Part shown: positions 1 to 6,635 of the stretch, piece by piece
How the letters are laid out: every line of letters begins with the position of its first letter
How positions within the stretch are numbered: position 1 is the first letter of the stretch
From: Bacilli bacterium
GTDB taxonomy: Bacteria > Bacillota_I > Bacilli_A > RF39 > UBA660
DNA length: 6,709 bases
NCBI GenBank assembly: GCA_900758895.1
Contig: CAAETG010000086.1
Span: 1-6,709, forward strand
Reading direction: 5' to 3'
Program-made: the position numbers and the translations under genes
The notes under the pieces: model-generated
Seen by the model: the letters and a program-made list of their open reading frames with translations, nothing else
Told to the model about the DNA's origin: nothing
Database searches by the model: none

Positions 1-66
1 TATTAACAAAAAATTTGGTTTCTAAGTTTTATTGTTTTATGTGAATATTTTTTCGTAGAAAATTCG

Positions 67-95
67 TTGCTCTTCTTATTTAAAGCTGTTATAAT
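67..95 (+). promoter_or_regulatory. Extended -10 promoter for the nucleotidyltransferase-ligA unit
   Basis: The -35-like TTGCTC (67-72) is followed by a 17-base spacer and a perfect TATAAT (90-95). A TG dinucleotide at 87-88 gives the extended -10 form TGTTATAAT. The predicted RNA start, near 102, leaves a leader of only about 17 bases before the start codon at 119. The same TGTTATAAT occurs in the promoter at 3060-3088. The match is seen directly; activity is inferred. Confidence 0.72.
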
Positions 96-118
96 TATGT
101 AAATAGATGGAGGTTTTT

Positions 119-1021
119 ATGGAAAAAACATTGGTAGTAATGGCAGCTGGTATGGGTAGTAGATTTGGTGGTTTAAAACAAATTGAACCTGTTGGGCCAA
201 ATGGTGAGTTTATTATCGATTATTCAGTATATGATGCCAATAGAGCAGGATTTGAAAAAGTAGTTTTTGTGATTAAAAAAGAGTTAGAAGAAGTGTTTAG
301 GGAAACGATTGGAAAGAGATTGGAAGATAAAATAAAGGTGGCTTATGCTTTTCAAGAAATTGGCGATATTCCTAGTAAAAAGTATTTAGCAGAAAAGAGA
401 AGCAAACCTTGGGGAACAGTACAAGCTGTACTTTGTGCTAAGGATTATGTTGCAGGCGATTTTGTTGTTATTAATGCTGATGATTTTTATGGATATGATA
501 CTTATGTAAAAGCTAGTGAGTTTTTAAGTGCTGAAGCAAGCGAATCCGTTTATGCTTCTATTACTTTTCCTTATATTAAGACAGCTTCTTTGTTTGGAAG
601 TGTTAAAAGAGCAGTATGTTTTACCCAGGATGGAAATATAAATAGGCTAGTAGAAAGTAAAATTACGACTCAAGATGGTTATGCTTTAGCTGAGCCTTTA
701 AATGGAGATGAGGCTTTTCAGATACCACTTGATCAGGCTGTATCTATGAATGTTTTTGCATTTAAACATTCCTTCTTTCAGTATCTAGATGAAGCTTTTA
801 GAGAATATTTTTTGCATGATGATGAGTATATTCTTTCTAATGAAGCTCTTTTACCGGATGTAGTAGAGAAAAATATTCAAAATGGTAATATTATTTTGCG
901 AAATGTTTCAAGTAGTAGTTCATGGTTTGGAGTTACTTATAAAGAAGATTTAGAGGGATTGAAAAAATCTATTAATGAATTAATAGAGAAAGGAGAATAT
1001 CCAAAGAAACTTTGGGAATAA
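119..1021 (+). CDS. Sugar-phosphate-type nucleotidyltransferase (GalU/RmlA-like fold)
   Basis: This 300-residue cytoplasmic protein probably joins an NTP to a sugar or related phosphate, giving a nucleotide-activated precursor and pyrophosphate; the substrate cannot be told from sequence. The N-terminus carries the nucleotide-binding signature MAAGMGSRFGGLKQ (residues 8-21), with G11, G13, R15 and K20 as expected. PWGT follows at 97-100, then INADDFYG (118-125), where D121/D122 are the likely metal-binding aspartates. VSMNVFAF in the middle and a C-terminal SSWFGVTYKEDL segment also fit the family. The start at 119 is preferred over an in-frame ATG at 107 because GGAGG (109-113) lies five bases before it and the upstream ATG overlaps that site. 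It ends one base before ligA. One oddity is that related proteins usually read PWGTGHAV where this one has PWGTVQAV. Family assignment is firm; specificity is unknown. Confidence 0.88.
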   Translation: MEKTLVVMAAGMGSRFGGLKQIEPVGPNGEFIIDYSVYDANRAGFEKVVFVIKKELEEVFRETIGKRLEDKIKVAYAFQEIGDIPSKKYLAEKRSKPWGTVQAVLCAKDYVAGDFVVINADDFYGYDTYVKASEFLSAEASESVYASITFPYIKTASLFGSVKRAVCFTQDGNINRLVESKITTQDGYALAEPLNGDEAFQIPLDQAVSMNVFAFKHSFFQYLDEAFREYFLHDDEYILSNEALLPDVVEKNIQNGNIILRNVSSSSSWFGVTYKEDLEGLKKSINELIEKGEYPKKLWE

Positions 1022-1022
1022 C

Positions 1023-3014
1023 ATGGAAGAAGCAAGAAAAAGAATTGAAGAACTAACAAGTATTTTAAGAAAAGCTAATTATGAATATTATAATATGGAT
1101 AATCCCAGCATTACCGATCAAGAATATGATAAATATTTAAGAGAACTTATTAATTTGGAAGAAAAATATCCTGAACTTGCGGATCCTAATAGTCCCACTA
1201 AACGGGTTGGTGGGGAAGCGATTGATAAATTTGCTAAGGTAAGACATTCGATTCCGATGATTAGTTTGTCCAATGTTTTTAACGAAGAAGAAATTCGTGA
1301 TTTTGATAAAAGAATTAAAAATGCTGGTTTTAGGCCGGAGTATGTTTGTGAACTTAAAATCGATGGGCTTAGTGTTTCACTTCATTATGAACATGGTAAA
1401 CTCAAGTTTGCTGCAACACGTGGTGATGGAGTGACAGGAGAAGATATTACTCATAATGTGAAAACTATCAAAACTGTTCCCCTTGATTTAGGTCGTGATA
1501 TTGATATTGAAGTTCGTGGCGAAATTTATATGAATAAAGCTACTTTGGAGCGAATTAATCGAGAGAGAGAAGCGAAGGGTGAGGTAAAACTTCAAAATGT
1601 TAGAAATGCGGCAGCTGGTTCGATCAGACAACTAGATCCAAAGGTCGCTGCGAAAAGACATTTGGATACGTGGATTTATCATTTACCTAATCCTCTTGAT
1701 TATGGAATTGCTACTCATTATGAAGCACTTCAATATATGAAAGAATTAGGTTTTAAAGTAAATCCAGCATCAAAACTTGTTCATGATATTGATGGTATTT
1801 TAGCCTTTATTAGAGAGTATACAGAAAAGCGCAGTAGTCTACCTTATGAAATTGATGGAATTGTTATTAAGGTAAATGATATTCGGATGCAACAAGAACT
1901 TGGTTCAACTACTAAATATCCAAGATGGGCGACTGCTTATAAGTTTCCAGCAGAAGAAGTACTTACTAAACTTGTTGATATTAAATTTACGGTAGGTAGG
2001 ACAGGTCAAGTAACGCCAAATGCTGTTTTAGAACCAGTTTTGGTTATGGGATCTACCATTCGAAGGGCTACTTTACATAACGAAGATTATTGTCGAGGAT
2101 TGGATCTTAGAATTGGGGATATTGTATCCATAAAAAAAGCAGGAGATGTTATTCCTGAAGTCGTAGAAGCTAAAACAGAAAGAAGAGTAGGAACAGAAAA
2201 ACCGTTTGAAATGATTCATACTTGTCCTATTTGTGGAAGTGAACTTGTAAAAAAAGGAAATGTTGATTATTTTTGCGTGAATGATGCTTGTCCTAAGAAA
2301 AATATGGAAGGCTTAATACACTATGCTAGTCGTAATGCGATGAATATTGATGGACTTGGTGATGAGATATTGGAAGATTTTTATAATGAAGGTTTTATAA
2401 GAAGTATTCCAGATTTTTATCATTTAAATGAACATAAAGAAGATATTATTGAATTAGAGGGATATGGACTTAAGAAAGTTAATAATTTATTATTGGCGAT
2501 TGAAGAGAGTAAACAAAATAGTGTAGAGCGATTAATTTTTGGTTTAGGTATTCCCGGAATTGGTGCTAAAAATGCTAAATTACTCGCTAGTGCTTATCAT
2601 GATATGCAGGGATTAGAAAATGCTACTTATGAGGATTTAATTAGTATTAAAGATATTGGAGATATTTTGGCTCATAATATTGTTAATTTCTTTGCTAATC
2701 CATCGAATTTAGAACTTATTCATACTTTAGAAGATCTTGGTGTGAATATGAAATATTTAGGTGCTGAGGCTAAAATCAATGAGAATTTTACCGATAAAAA
2801 GTTTGTTCTTACCGGTTCTATTAGTTTTATGAGTCGAGATGAAATTAAAGAACTTATTGAATCTTATGGTGGTAAATGTGTTGATAGTGTTAGTAAAAAG
2901 ACGGATGTGGTGATTGTTGGAGAAGCACCTGGTAGTAAATATACAAAAGCCCAAGAACTTGGTATTCCGATTTGGAATGAAGAAAAATTTAAAGAAATTG
3001 TAGATAGTTTGTAA
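1023..3014 (+). CDS. ligA: NAD+-dependent DNA ligase LigA
   Basis: LigA seals nicks in DNA during replication and repair, using NAD+ to adenylate its active-site lysine. At 663 residues it is full length and all domains are present in order. Domain Ia (about 1-65) has the NMN-contacting Y22, Y23, D32, Y35 and D36. The adenylation domain carries the catalytic lysine in KIDG (K112), R194 in the RNAAAGSIRQLDP block, K283 in DGIVIKVND and K307 in the ATAYKFPAEE block. An OB-fold follows (about 310-390), then a four-cysteine zinc finger (C401, C404, C418, C423), helix-hairpin-helix repeats (about 430-580, including GLGIPGIG) and a C-terminal BRCT domain (about 586-663). The ATG sits one base after the preceding stop with only a weak GGGA (1014-1017) ahead, so translation is probably coupled. 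In Bacillus ligA follows pcrA; here it follows a nucleotidyltransferase. No key residue is missing. Confidence 0.98.
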   Translation: MEEARKRIEELTSILRKANYEYYNMDNPSITDQEYDKYLRELINLEEKYPELADPNSPTKRVGGEAIDKFAKVRHSIPMISLSNVFNEEEIRDFDKRIKNAGFRPEYVCELKIDGLSVSLHYEHGKLKFAATRGDGVTGEDITHNVKTIKTVPLDLGRDIDIEVRGEIYMNKATLERINREREAKGEVKLQNVRNAAAGSIRQLDPKVAAKRHLDTWIYHLPNPLDYGIATHYEALQYMKELGFKVNPASKLVHDIDGILAFIREYTEKRSSLPYEIDGIVIKVNDIRMQQELGSTTKYPRWATAYKFPAEEVLTKLVDIKFTVGRTGQVTPNAVLEPVLVMGSTIRRATLHNEDYCRGLDLRIGDIVSIKKAGDVIPEVVEAKTERRVGTEKPFEMIHTCPICGSELVKKGNVDYFCVNDACPKKNMEGLIHYASRNAMNIDGLGDEILEDFYNEGFIRSIPDFYHLNEHKEDIIELEGYGLKKVNNLLLAIEESKQNSVERLIFGLGIPGIGAKNAKLLASAYHDMQGLENATYEDLISIKDIGDILAHNIVNFFANPSNLELIHTLEDLGVNMKYLGAEAKINENFTDKKFVLTGSISFMSRDEIKELIESYGGKCVDSVSKKTDVVIVGEAPGSKYTKAQELGIPIWNEEKFKEIVDSL

Positions 3015-3030
3015 ACTGTTTACAATTTTT
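3009..3030 (+). terminator. Weak terminator-like palindrome overlapping the ligA stop
   Basis: A perfect 17-base palindrome, TTGTAAAC-T-GTTTACAA (3009-3025), contains the ligA TAA (3012-3014) and is followed directly by five Ts (3026-3030). As RNA it could fold into a seven-pair stem with a CTG loop and a short U-run. The stem is A/U-rich, so termination would be weak. The symmetry would also suit a repressor operator; see the half-site cluster entry. Confidence 0.45.
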
Positions 3031-3048
3031 ATTTACATTTTTTGTAAA
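3010..3048. repeat. Cluster of four TGTAAA half-sites forming two inverted repeats
   Basis: TGTAAA occurs on the + strand at 3010-3015 and 3043-3048, and as its complement TTTACA at 3019-3024 and 3032-3037. The first two form a tight palindrome; the last two form TTTACA-N5-TGTAAA. The cluster ends 11 bases before the -35 box of the next promoter. It could be a regulator-binding region, but the base composition favours such words and I cannot name a regulator. Confidence 0.4.
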
Positions 3049-3059
3049 ATAATTATAAA

Positions 3060-3088
3060 TTGTCTTCTAAGAAAAATAATGTTATAAT
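3060..3088 (+). promoter_or_regulatory. Extended -10 promoter for the three-gene membrane unit
   Basis: TTGTCT (3060-3065, four of six to TTGACA) is separated by exactly 17 bases from a perfect TATAAT (3083-3088). TG at 3080-3081 makes an extended -10. The RNA start should lie near 3095, giving a leader of about 17 bases before the TTG start at 3112. It closely resembles the promoter at 67-95 in spacing and in the shared TGTTATAAT. Confidence 0.75.
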
Positions 3089-3111
3089 AAATTTGCTATG
3101 AGGTGAAGAAT

Positions 3112-3618
3112 TTGAAAAAATTGAAAAAAATATGGCAAGAAAATAGTGTACTATTTGTATTACTTTTTATATTAATCGCATGTTTAATTGCTATTTCGGT
3201 AGTTGTCGTCACTTATTTTATAGGAGATTCTAGTTCTAAATATGGTGACCGATTAGAGGGAATAGAAAATTATCCGTTTGATGAAGATATGCAAAATGAA
3301 ATTATTGCACAAATAGAAGAAAATGAAATTGTTGAAAGTGTTACTATGCGGGTAAGTGGTAAAGTAATTTATATTACGATTACTTTTGCTCCAGCGACAA
3401 CTTTAGTGGAAGGACAAAGTGTAGCATTAGCTAGTTTAGACTATTTTAATGAAGAAACTTTGAGTTTTTATGATTTGGAATATATGATTCAAGCTGATGA
3501 TACAGAAGATGCAGAAGGATTCCAAATTATTGGTGCTAAGAATGTCTCTGGTACAGGTGGTATTGTTTGGAATAATAATACTGAGTTTGATAAGGAAGAA
3601 GAAACTGAAGAAGAGTAG
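3112..3618 (+). CDS. Small single-span membrane protein, function unknown
   Basis: I do not recognise this 168-residue protein. It begins with a basic segment (MKKLKKIW), then a long hydrophobic span (about 12-37), then a mostly polar domain probably outside the membrane, which places it as an N-terminally anchored surface protein. The outer part (about 45-130) alternates predicted helix and strand: NEIIAQIEENEIVESVTM, then GKVIYITITF, then a helical stretch and YDLEYMIQAD. This loosely recalls small alpha/beta folds such as BON or Asp23-like domains, but that is only an impression. The tail is very acidic (EEETEEE). The start is read as TTG at 3112 because GAGGTGA (3100-3106) sits five bases before it; the in-frame GTG at 3103 lies inside that site. 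It is the first gene of the unit, and its stop overlaps the ribosome-binding site of the next gene. Confidence 0.8.
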   Translation: MKKLKKIWQENSVLFVLLFILIACLIAISVVVVTYFIGDSSSKYGDRLEGIENYPFDEDMQNEIIAQIEENEIVESVTMRVSGKVIYITITFAPATTLVEGQSVALASLDYFNEETLSFYDLEYMIQADDTEDAEGFQIIGAKNVSGTGGIVWNNNTEFDKEEETEEE

Positions 3619-3620
3619 GA
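3617..3620 (+). promoter_or_regulatory. Ribosome-binding site overlapping the preceding stop codon
   Basis: AGGA (3617-3620) shares bases with the TAG stop at 3616-3618 and lies seven bases ahead of the ATG at 3628. This arrangement favours translational coupling between the small membrane protein and the sensor-like protein, and it fixes the start of the latter. Confidence 0.65.
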
Positions 3621-3627
3621 AGCGTTT

Positions 3628-5655
3628 ATGAAAAATAAAAAAAGTGTTGTTATTACAATTATTATTATTTTATTAGTCGTTGTTATAGGTTTAATTACTT
3701 ATCATATTTTGACGGATGAAGCTAGACTTACTTCAAGTGAGAGAAGATGGATTAATGGTAATATTAATACTGTTCAAAATATTAATGTTATTAATGATGT
3801 TAATTTGTTTGGAAATACAGGTACGGGAGTTTTTTATGAATTTTTAAATGATTTTGAGACAGAATATCAATTACAAATGAATCCTGTAACTTTTAATTAT
3901 GGTGAAAATCCAAGCGGATTAACTCTTGGAATTACAAGAAATTTAAATGATCAAGATTTTGTTTTTTATACCGATCATTATGTTTTAGTTGGTCTAGAAG
4001 ATGAAGTAATGAGCAGTTATACAGATTTAGTTGGAAAAACAATTGGAGTTGTGAATGATGATGCTTCCTATATTAGTGGCTATTTAACTAATGTTAGCAA
4101 TGTTACTTTAACTCAATATGATAGTAAAGATGACTTATTAGAGGCTTTTCAAACAAACGAAGATATTCATTATATGATTGTTCCTTTAAGTATTTATTTA
4201 GATGAAATTTTATCTCAAGATTACTATATTAATTATCATTTATCTGATATTAAATTTTATTATGTCATTCGTGGGGTAGATGATACTTTAACAAATATTT
4301 TAGAAAAATTTTATAATAATTGGTATGTAGATAATTTAGATTCTTATTTAAAGAGAGCAGAATTTAGCTTGTTTACTTCTAGTTTAGAAATTAGTGAAAC
4401 AGAAGTAGATGCGATGCGGAGTGTTACTTATAATTATGGATTCATTAATAATAGTCCTTATGAAGTGATTATGAGTGGTAATTATGGTGGTATTATTGCG
4501 ATGTATCTATATGATTTTAGTGAATTTAGTGACATTGAATTTAATTATACAAGATATCGTAATTTAAATCGCTTTGAGCGAGCAATTAATAATGGAGAAG
4601 TTGATTTATATTTTAATTATTATAACTTAAGCGATCAATATTATGAAGCTGATTCTAATATTGTTGTTCGTTATAGTGTTGTAGCTAGTAATGAAAATAA
4701 TTTAGTTGTTAATAGTATTCAAAGTTTAGTTGGTCGAACGGTTTATGTAGAAGAAAATAGTTATCTTTATCAATATTTAACTAGTATTGATGGAATTGAT
4801 ATTGAAACTTATGAAGATGAAAATGATTTAAAAAAATTAAATAAAGATAATGTTATTATTGTCATTGATAAGAATATATTTGATTTATATTCTGGAAGTA
4901 ATTTATCAAATTATACGGAAAGATATACAAGTTCATTACCAAATACTTATCAATTTAAATCAAAAACAGATAGTGCTTTTTATCGTTTATTTAGTAAATA
5001 TGCAATGGTGATTGATAACAATGAAGTTATCTATGATGGAATGTATTCTCACTCTATGACTGTTAGAACAGGAAGTATTTTAGGAACAATTGCAAAATAT
5101 ATTTTACTTACTTTACTTGTATTTGCAGTAATATTCATCATTTTCTATAAGAGTAGTAAGAGAATTAAGATTGCAAAAAGAATTAAAAAAGATGATAAAA
5201 TGAAATTTATTGATCAGTTAACAAGTCTTAAAAATCGTAATTATTTGAATGAATATATTCATAATTGGAATAATAATACTGTTTATCCACAAACTATGAT
5301 TGTCATTGATTTAAATAATATTCAATTTATTAATGATACTTTAGGATATGAAGAGGGAGATAAACAAATTAAAGCAGCTGCAAATATTTTAATTAAAACA
5401 CAGCTTGATAATAGTGATATTATGCGTACTGATGGAAATGAATTCTTAGTTTATTTAGTAGGATTTACGCAAAAACAAGTTACTAATTATATTCATAAAC
5501 TTAATAAAGAATTTAAGAAACTTCCTTATGAATATGGAGCTGAGTTTGGTTATTCGATGATTATGGATAATGTTAAAACGATTGAAGATGCAATATTAGA
5601 AGCTACAGATGAGATGAAAAAGCAAAAGAAAAAGAGTGAGGATGAAAATGCGTGA
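3628..5655 (+). CDS. Membrane sensor-like protein: two substrate-binding-type domains and a degenerate GGDEF domain
   Basis: This 675-residue protein has a membrane span at about 7-28, a large outer region, a second span at about 488-507, and a cytoplasmic C-terminal domain. The outer region begins LTSSERRWI, like the LT-x-EE-R-x-W-L entry of solute-binding sensor domains. It appears to hold two such units (about 50-245 and 264-475), each with a lobe motif: DLVGKTIGVVNDD in the first, SLVGRTVYVEENS in the second. The cytoplasmic part is GGDEF-like: DQLTSLKNR (529-537), IDLNNIQFINDTLGYEEGD (560-578) and DGNEF (602-606) in place of GGDEF. D561, N569 and D578 correspond to PleD D327, N335 and D344. 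The lysine after them is Q566, the third signature position is N604, and no RxxD inhibitory site precedes it. Cyclase activity is therefore doubtful. The protein is very rich in Asn, Tyr and Ile. The ligand is unknown. It overlaps the next gene by eight bases. Confidence 0.85.
   Translation: MKNKKSVVITIIIILLVVVIGLITYHILTDEARLTSSERRWINGNINTVQNINVINDVNLFGNTGTGVFYEFLNDFETEYQLQMNPVTFNYGENPSGLTLGITRNLNDQDFVFYTDHYVLVGLEDEVMSSYTDLVGKTIGVVNDDASYISGYLTNVSNVTLTQYDSKDDLLEAFQTNEDIHYMIVPLSIYLDEILSQDYYINYHLSDIKFYYVIRGVDDTLTNILEKFYNNWYVDNLDSYLKRAEFSLFTSSLEISETEVDAMRSVTYNYGFINNSPYEVIMSGNYGGIIAMYLYDFSEFSDIEFNYTRYRNLNRFERAINNGEVDLYFNYYNLSDQYYEADSNIVVRYSVVASNENNLVVNSIQSLVGRTVYVEENSYLYQYLTSIDGIDIETYEDENDLKKLNKDNVIIVIDKNIFDLYSGSNLSNYTERYTSSLPNTYQFKSKTDSAFYRLFSKYAMVIDNNEVIYDGMYSHSMTVRTGSILGTIAKYILLTLLVFAVIFIIFYKSSKRIKIAKRIKKDDKMKFIDQLTSLKNRNYLNEYIHNWNNNTVYPQTMIVIDLNNIQFINDTLGYEEGDKQIKAAANILIKTQLDNSDIMRTDGNEFLVYLVGFTQKQVTNYIHKLNKEFKKLPYEYGAEFGYSMIMDNVKTIEDAILEATDEMKKQKKKSEDENA
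5639..5642 (+). promoter_or_regulatory. Ribosome-binding site inside the 3' end of the sensor gene, deciding the YihY start
   Basis: AGGA (5639-5642, within GAGGA) lies five bases before the ATG at 5648. Other in-frame starts (GTG at 5636, ATG at 5642) overlap this site and have poorer upstream matches. Starting at 5648 gives an eight-base overlap with the sensor gene, whose TGA stop is at 5653-5655. Confidence 0.65.
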
Positions 5656-6496
5656 AAAAATAAAAAGGGGCGCTAGTAATTTCTTTAAAATTATCACAAA
5701 GCCAGAGATGGAGGTTTTACCTGGTCATCTTGCTTTTTCTTTTGTACTGTCCATTGTACCAACTCTTACGATACTCACTTATATCGCATCTATTTTTCAT
5801 TTTGATTTACATTTTATTAATGATTTCATTTCTCAAGCTTTTAGTCAAGAATTTGCCGATATGCTTTTAGGAACGAATATGGTTGTTACTGCTGATTGGA
5901 ATTTCTTTGTTACTTTAATTATCGCTTATATTATTGCTAGTAATGGAGCAGCAAGCGTTATAGCTAGTTCTAATATGATTTATGGTATTAAAAACTCTAA
6001 ATTTTTAAAGAGAAGATTAAAATCGTTGGTTATGATTTTAATCATTATTCTATTATTTGTATTCTTATTTATTTTTAGTGTTTTTGGTAATAAGATTATT
6101 GAAATGTTACAGTTTATGGATATTAGTGAGAAAATTATTACGAATATTACATTAATTATTAGTGTACTTAAAGGGCCAATTTCTTGGTTTATTATCTTTT
6201 TCTTTATTAAGATTATATTTACGATGGCACCAGATAAAAAAATTAGAAGTAACGAAGTAAATAAGGGTGCAATATTTACTACGATAGGATTTGTTGTTGT
6301 TACTTATATTTATTCTTTATATACAACTAATTTTGCACGATATGATGTTTTTTATGGAAATTTAGCAAGTATTGTTGTCCTGATGATTTGGCTTTATTTG
6401 TTATCTTATATCTTTACGATTGGACTAGCTTTAAATTACCGAGAGGAAGAGATTACATTAGAAAAAACACAAAAATTAAATACTGTAGAGAAGTAA
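5648..6496 (+). CDS. YihY/BrkB-family multi-span inner membrane protein
   Basis: This 282-residue protein is of usual length for the YihY/virulence factor BrkB family (once mislabelled ribonuclease BN), whose function is not firmly established. About six hydrophobic spans are visible, roughly at 28-50, 84-106, 126-148, 165-195, 208-230 and 238-263. Family features include the first-span motif LAFSFVLSIVPTLTIL, the SSNMIYGIK segment (107-115) after span two, and a last span reading VVLMIWLYLLSYIFTIGLALN-like, ending in the conserved G-x-x-LN. The short N-terminus is basic and the C-terminus is charged. The start at 5648 is chosen from the AGGA five bases upstream. It is the last gene of the unit, coupled to the sensor-like gene by overlap, and is followed at once by a terminator. 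Family membership is well supported; what it transports or organises is unknown. Confidence 0.9.
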   Translation: MREKIKRGASNFFKIITKPEMEVLPGHLAFSFVLSIVPTLTILTYIASIFHFDLHFINDFISQAFSQEFADMLLGTNMVVTADWNFFVTLIIAYIIASNGAASVIASSNMIYGIKNSKFLKRRLKSLVMILIIILLFVFLFIFSVFGNKIIEMLQFMDISEKIITNITLIISVLKGPISWFIIFFFIKIIFTMAPDKKIRSNEVNKGAIFTTIGFVVVTYIYSLYTTNFARYDVFYGNLASIVVLMIWLYLLSYIFTIGLALNYREEEITLEKTQKLNTVEK

Positions 6497-6515
6497 AAAA
6501 AATACTTCTTTTTTT
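6489..6515 (+). terminator. Rho-independent terminator after the YihY-family gene
   Basis: A seven-pair stem, AGAAGTA (6489-6495) with TACTTCT (6503-6509), encloses a loop of seven As and is followed by six Ts (6510-6515). The left arm contains the first two bases of the TAA stop at 6494-6496. No T-run follows on the other strand, so it acts in the + direction. Confidence 0.78.
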
Positions 6516-6550
6516 AGCCTTTATTTCAGCAGTTTATTTTCACAAAAATG

Positions 6551-6579
6551 TTGAATGTTAGCAAATATTATTGTATACT
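6551..6579 (+). promoter_or_regulatory. Likely sigma-A promoter for the gene leaving the window
   Basis: TTGAAT (6551-6556, four of six) and TATACT (6574-6579, five of six) are spaced by exactly 17 bases. The RNA would start near 6586, giving a leader of about 109 bases before the ATG at 6695. That is much longer than the two leaders of about 17 bases elsewhere in the window, so there is room for control elements. Confidence 0.6.
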
Positions 6580-6591
6580 TAATATAGTAGG

Positions 6592-6610
6592 ATAGTTATA
6601 TTTTAACTAT
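6592..6610 (+). repeat. Inverted repeat at the start of the 6695 gene leader
   Basis: ATAGTTA (6592-6598) and TAACTAT (6604-6610) are perfect complements around the five-base loop TATTT. It lies just downstream of the predicted transcription start, where it could be an operator or a weak 5' RNA hairpin. No T-run follows, so it is not a terminator. It is A/T-rich, so chance is possible. Confidence 0.4.
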
Positions 6611-6615
6611 ATAGG

Positions 6616-6635
6616 AAGTTTTGACAAGTTTTGTC
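6616..6635 (+). repeat. Tandem 10-base direct repeat that also folds as a hairpin
   Basis: AAGTTTTGAC (6616-6625) is followed with no gap by AAGTTTTGTC (6626-6635), nine of ten bases identical. The period is about one DNA turn. The same bases form an eight-pair hairpin (6620-6627 with 6631-6638, loop GTT, one G-T pair). A TTGACA at 6621-6626 looks like a -35 box but has no good -10 at proper distance. Confidence 0.5.

Noticed and set aside
1..66. A possible hairpin or RNA element at the left edge (TTCGT at 52-56 and again at 63-67)
   Set aside because: Any stem needs bulges and is nearly all A/T. The two TTCGT words are too short to mean much, and no coding remnant is visible.
2757..2954. 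A 65-codon open frame on the - strand inside ligA
   Set aside because: It lies wholly within the conserved BRCT-coding end of ligA, has no family likeness and no ribosome-binding context, and is best read as a shadow frame.
3112..3190. A lipobox-like LIAC (residues 21-24) in the small membrane protein, suggesting a lipoprotein
   Set aside because: The hydrophobic stretch continues for more than ten residues after the cysteine, whereas lipoproteins normally turn polar there. A plain membrane anchor fits better.
5636..5648. Earlier starts (GTG 5636, ATG 5642) for the YihY-family gene
   Set aside because: Both overlap the GAGGA ribosome-binding site that is well placed for ATG 5648.
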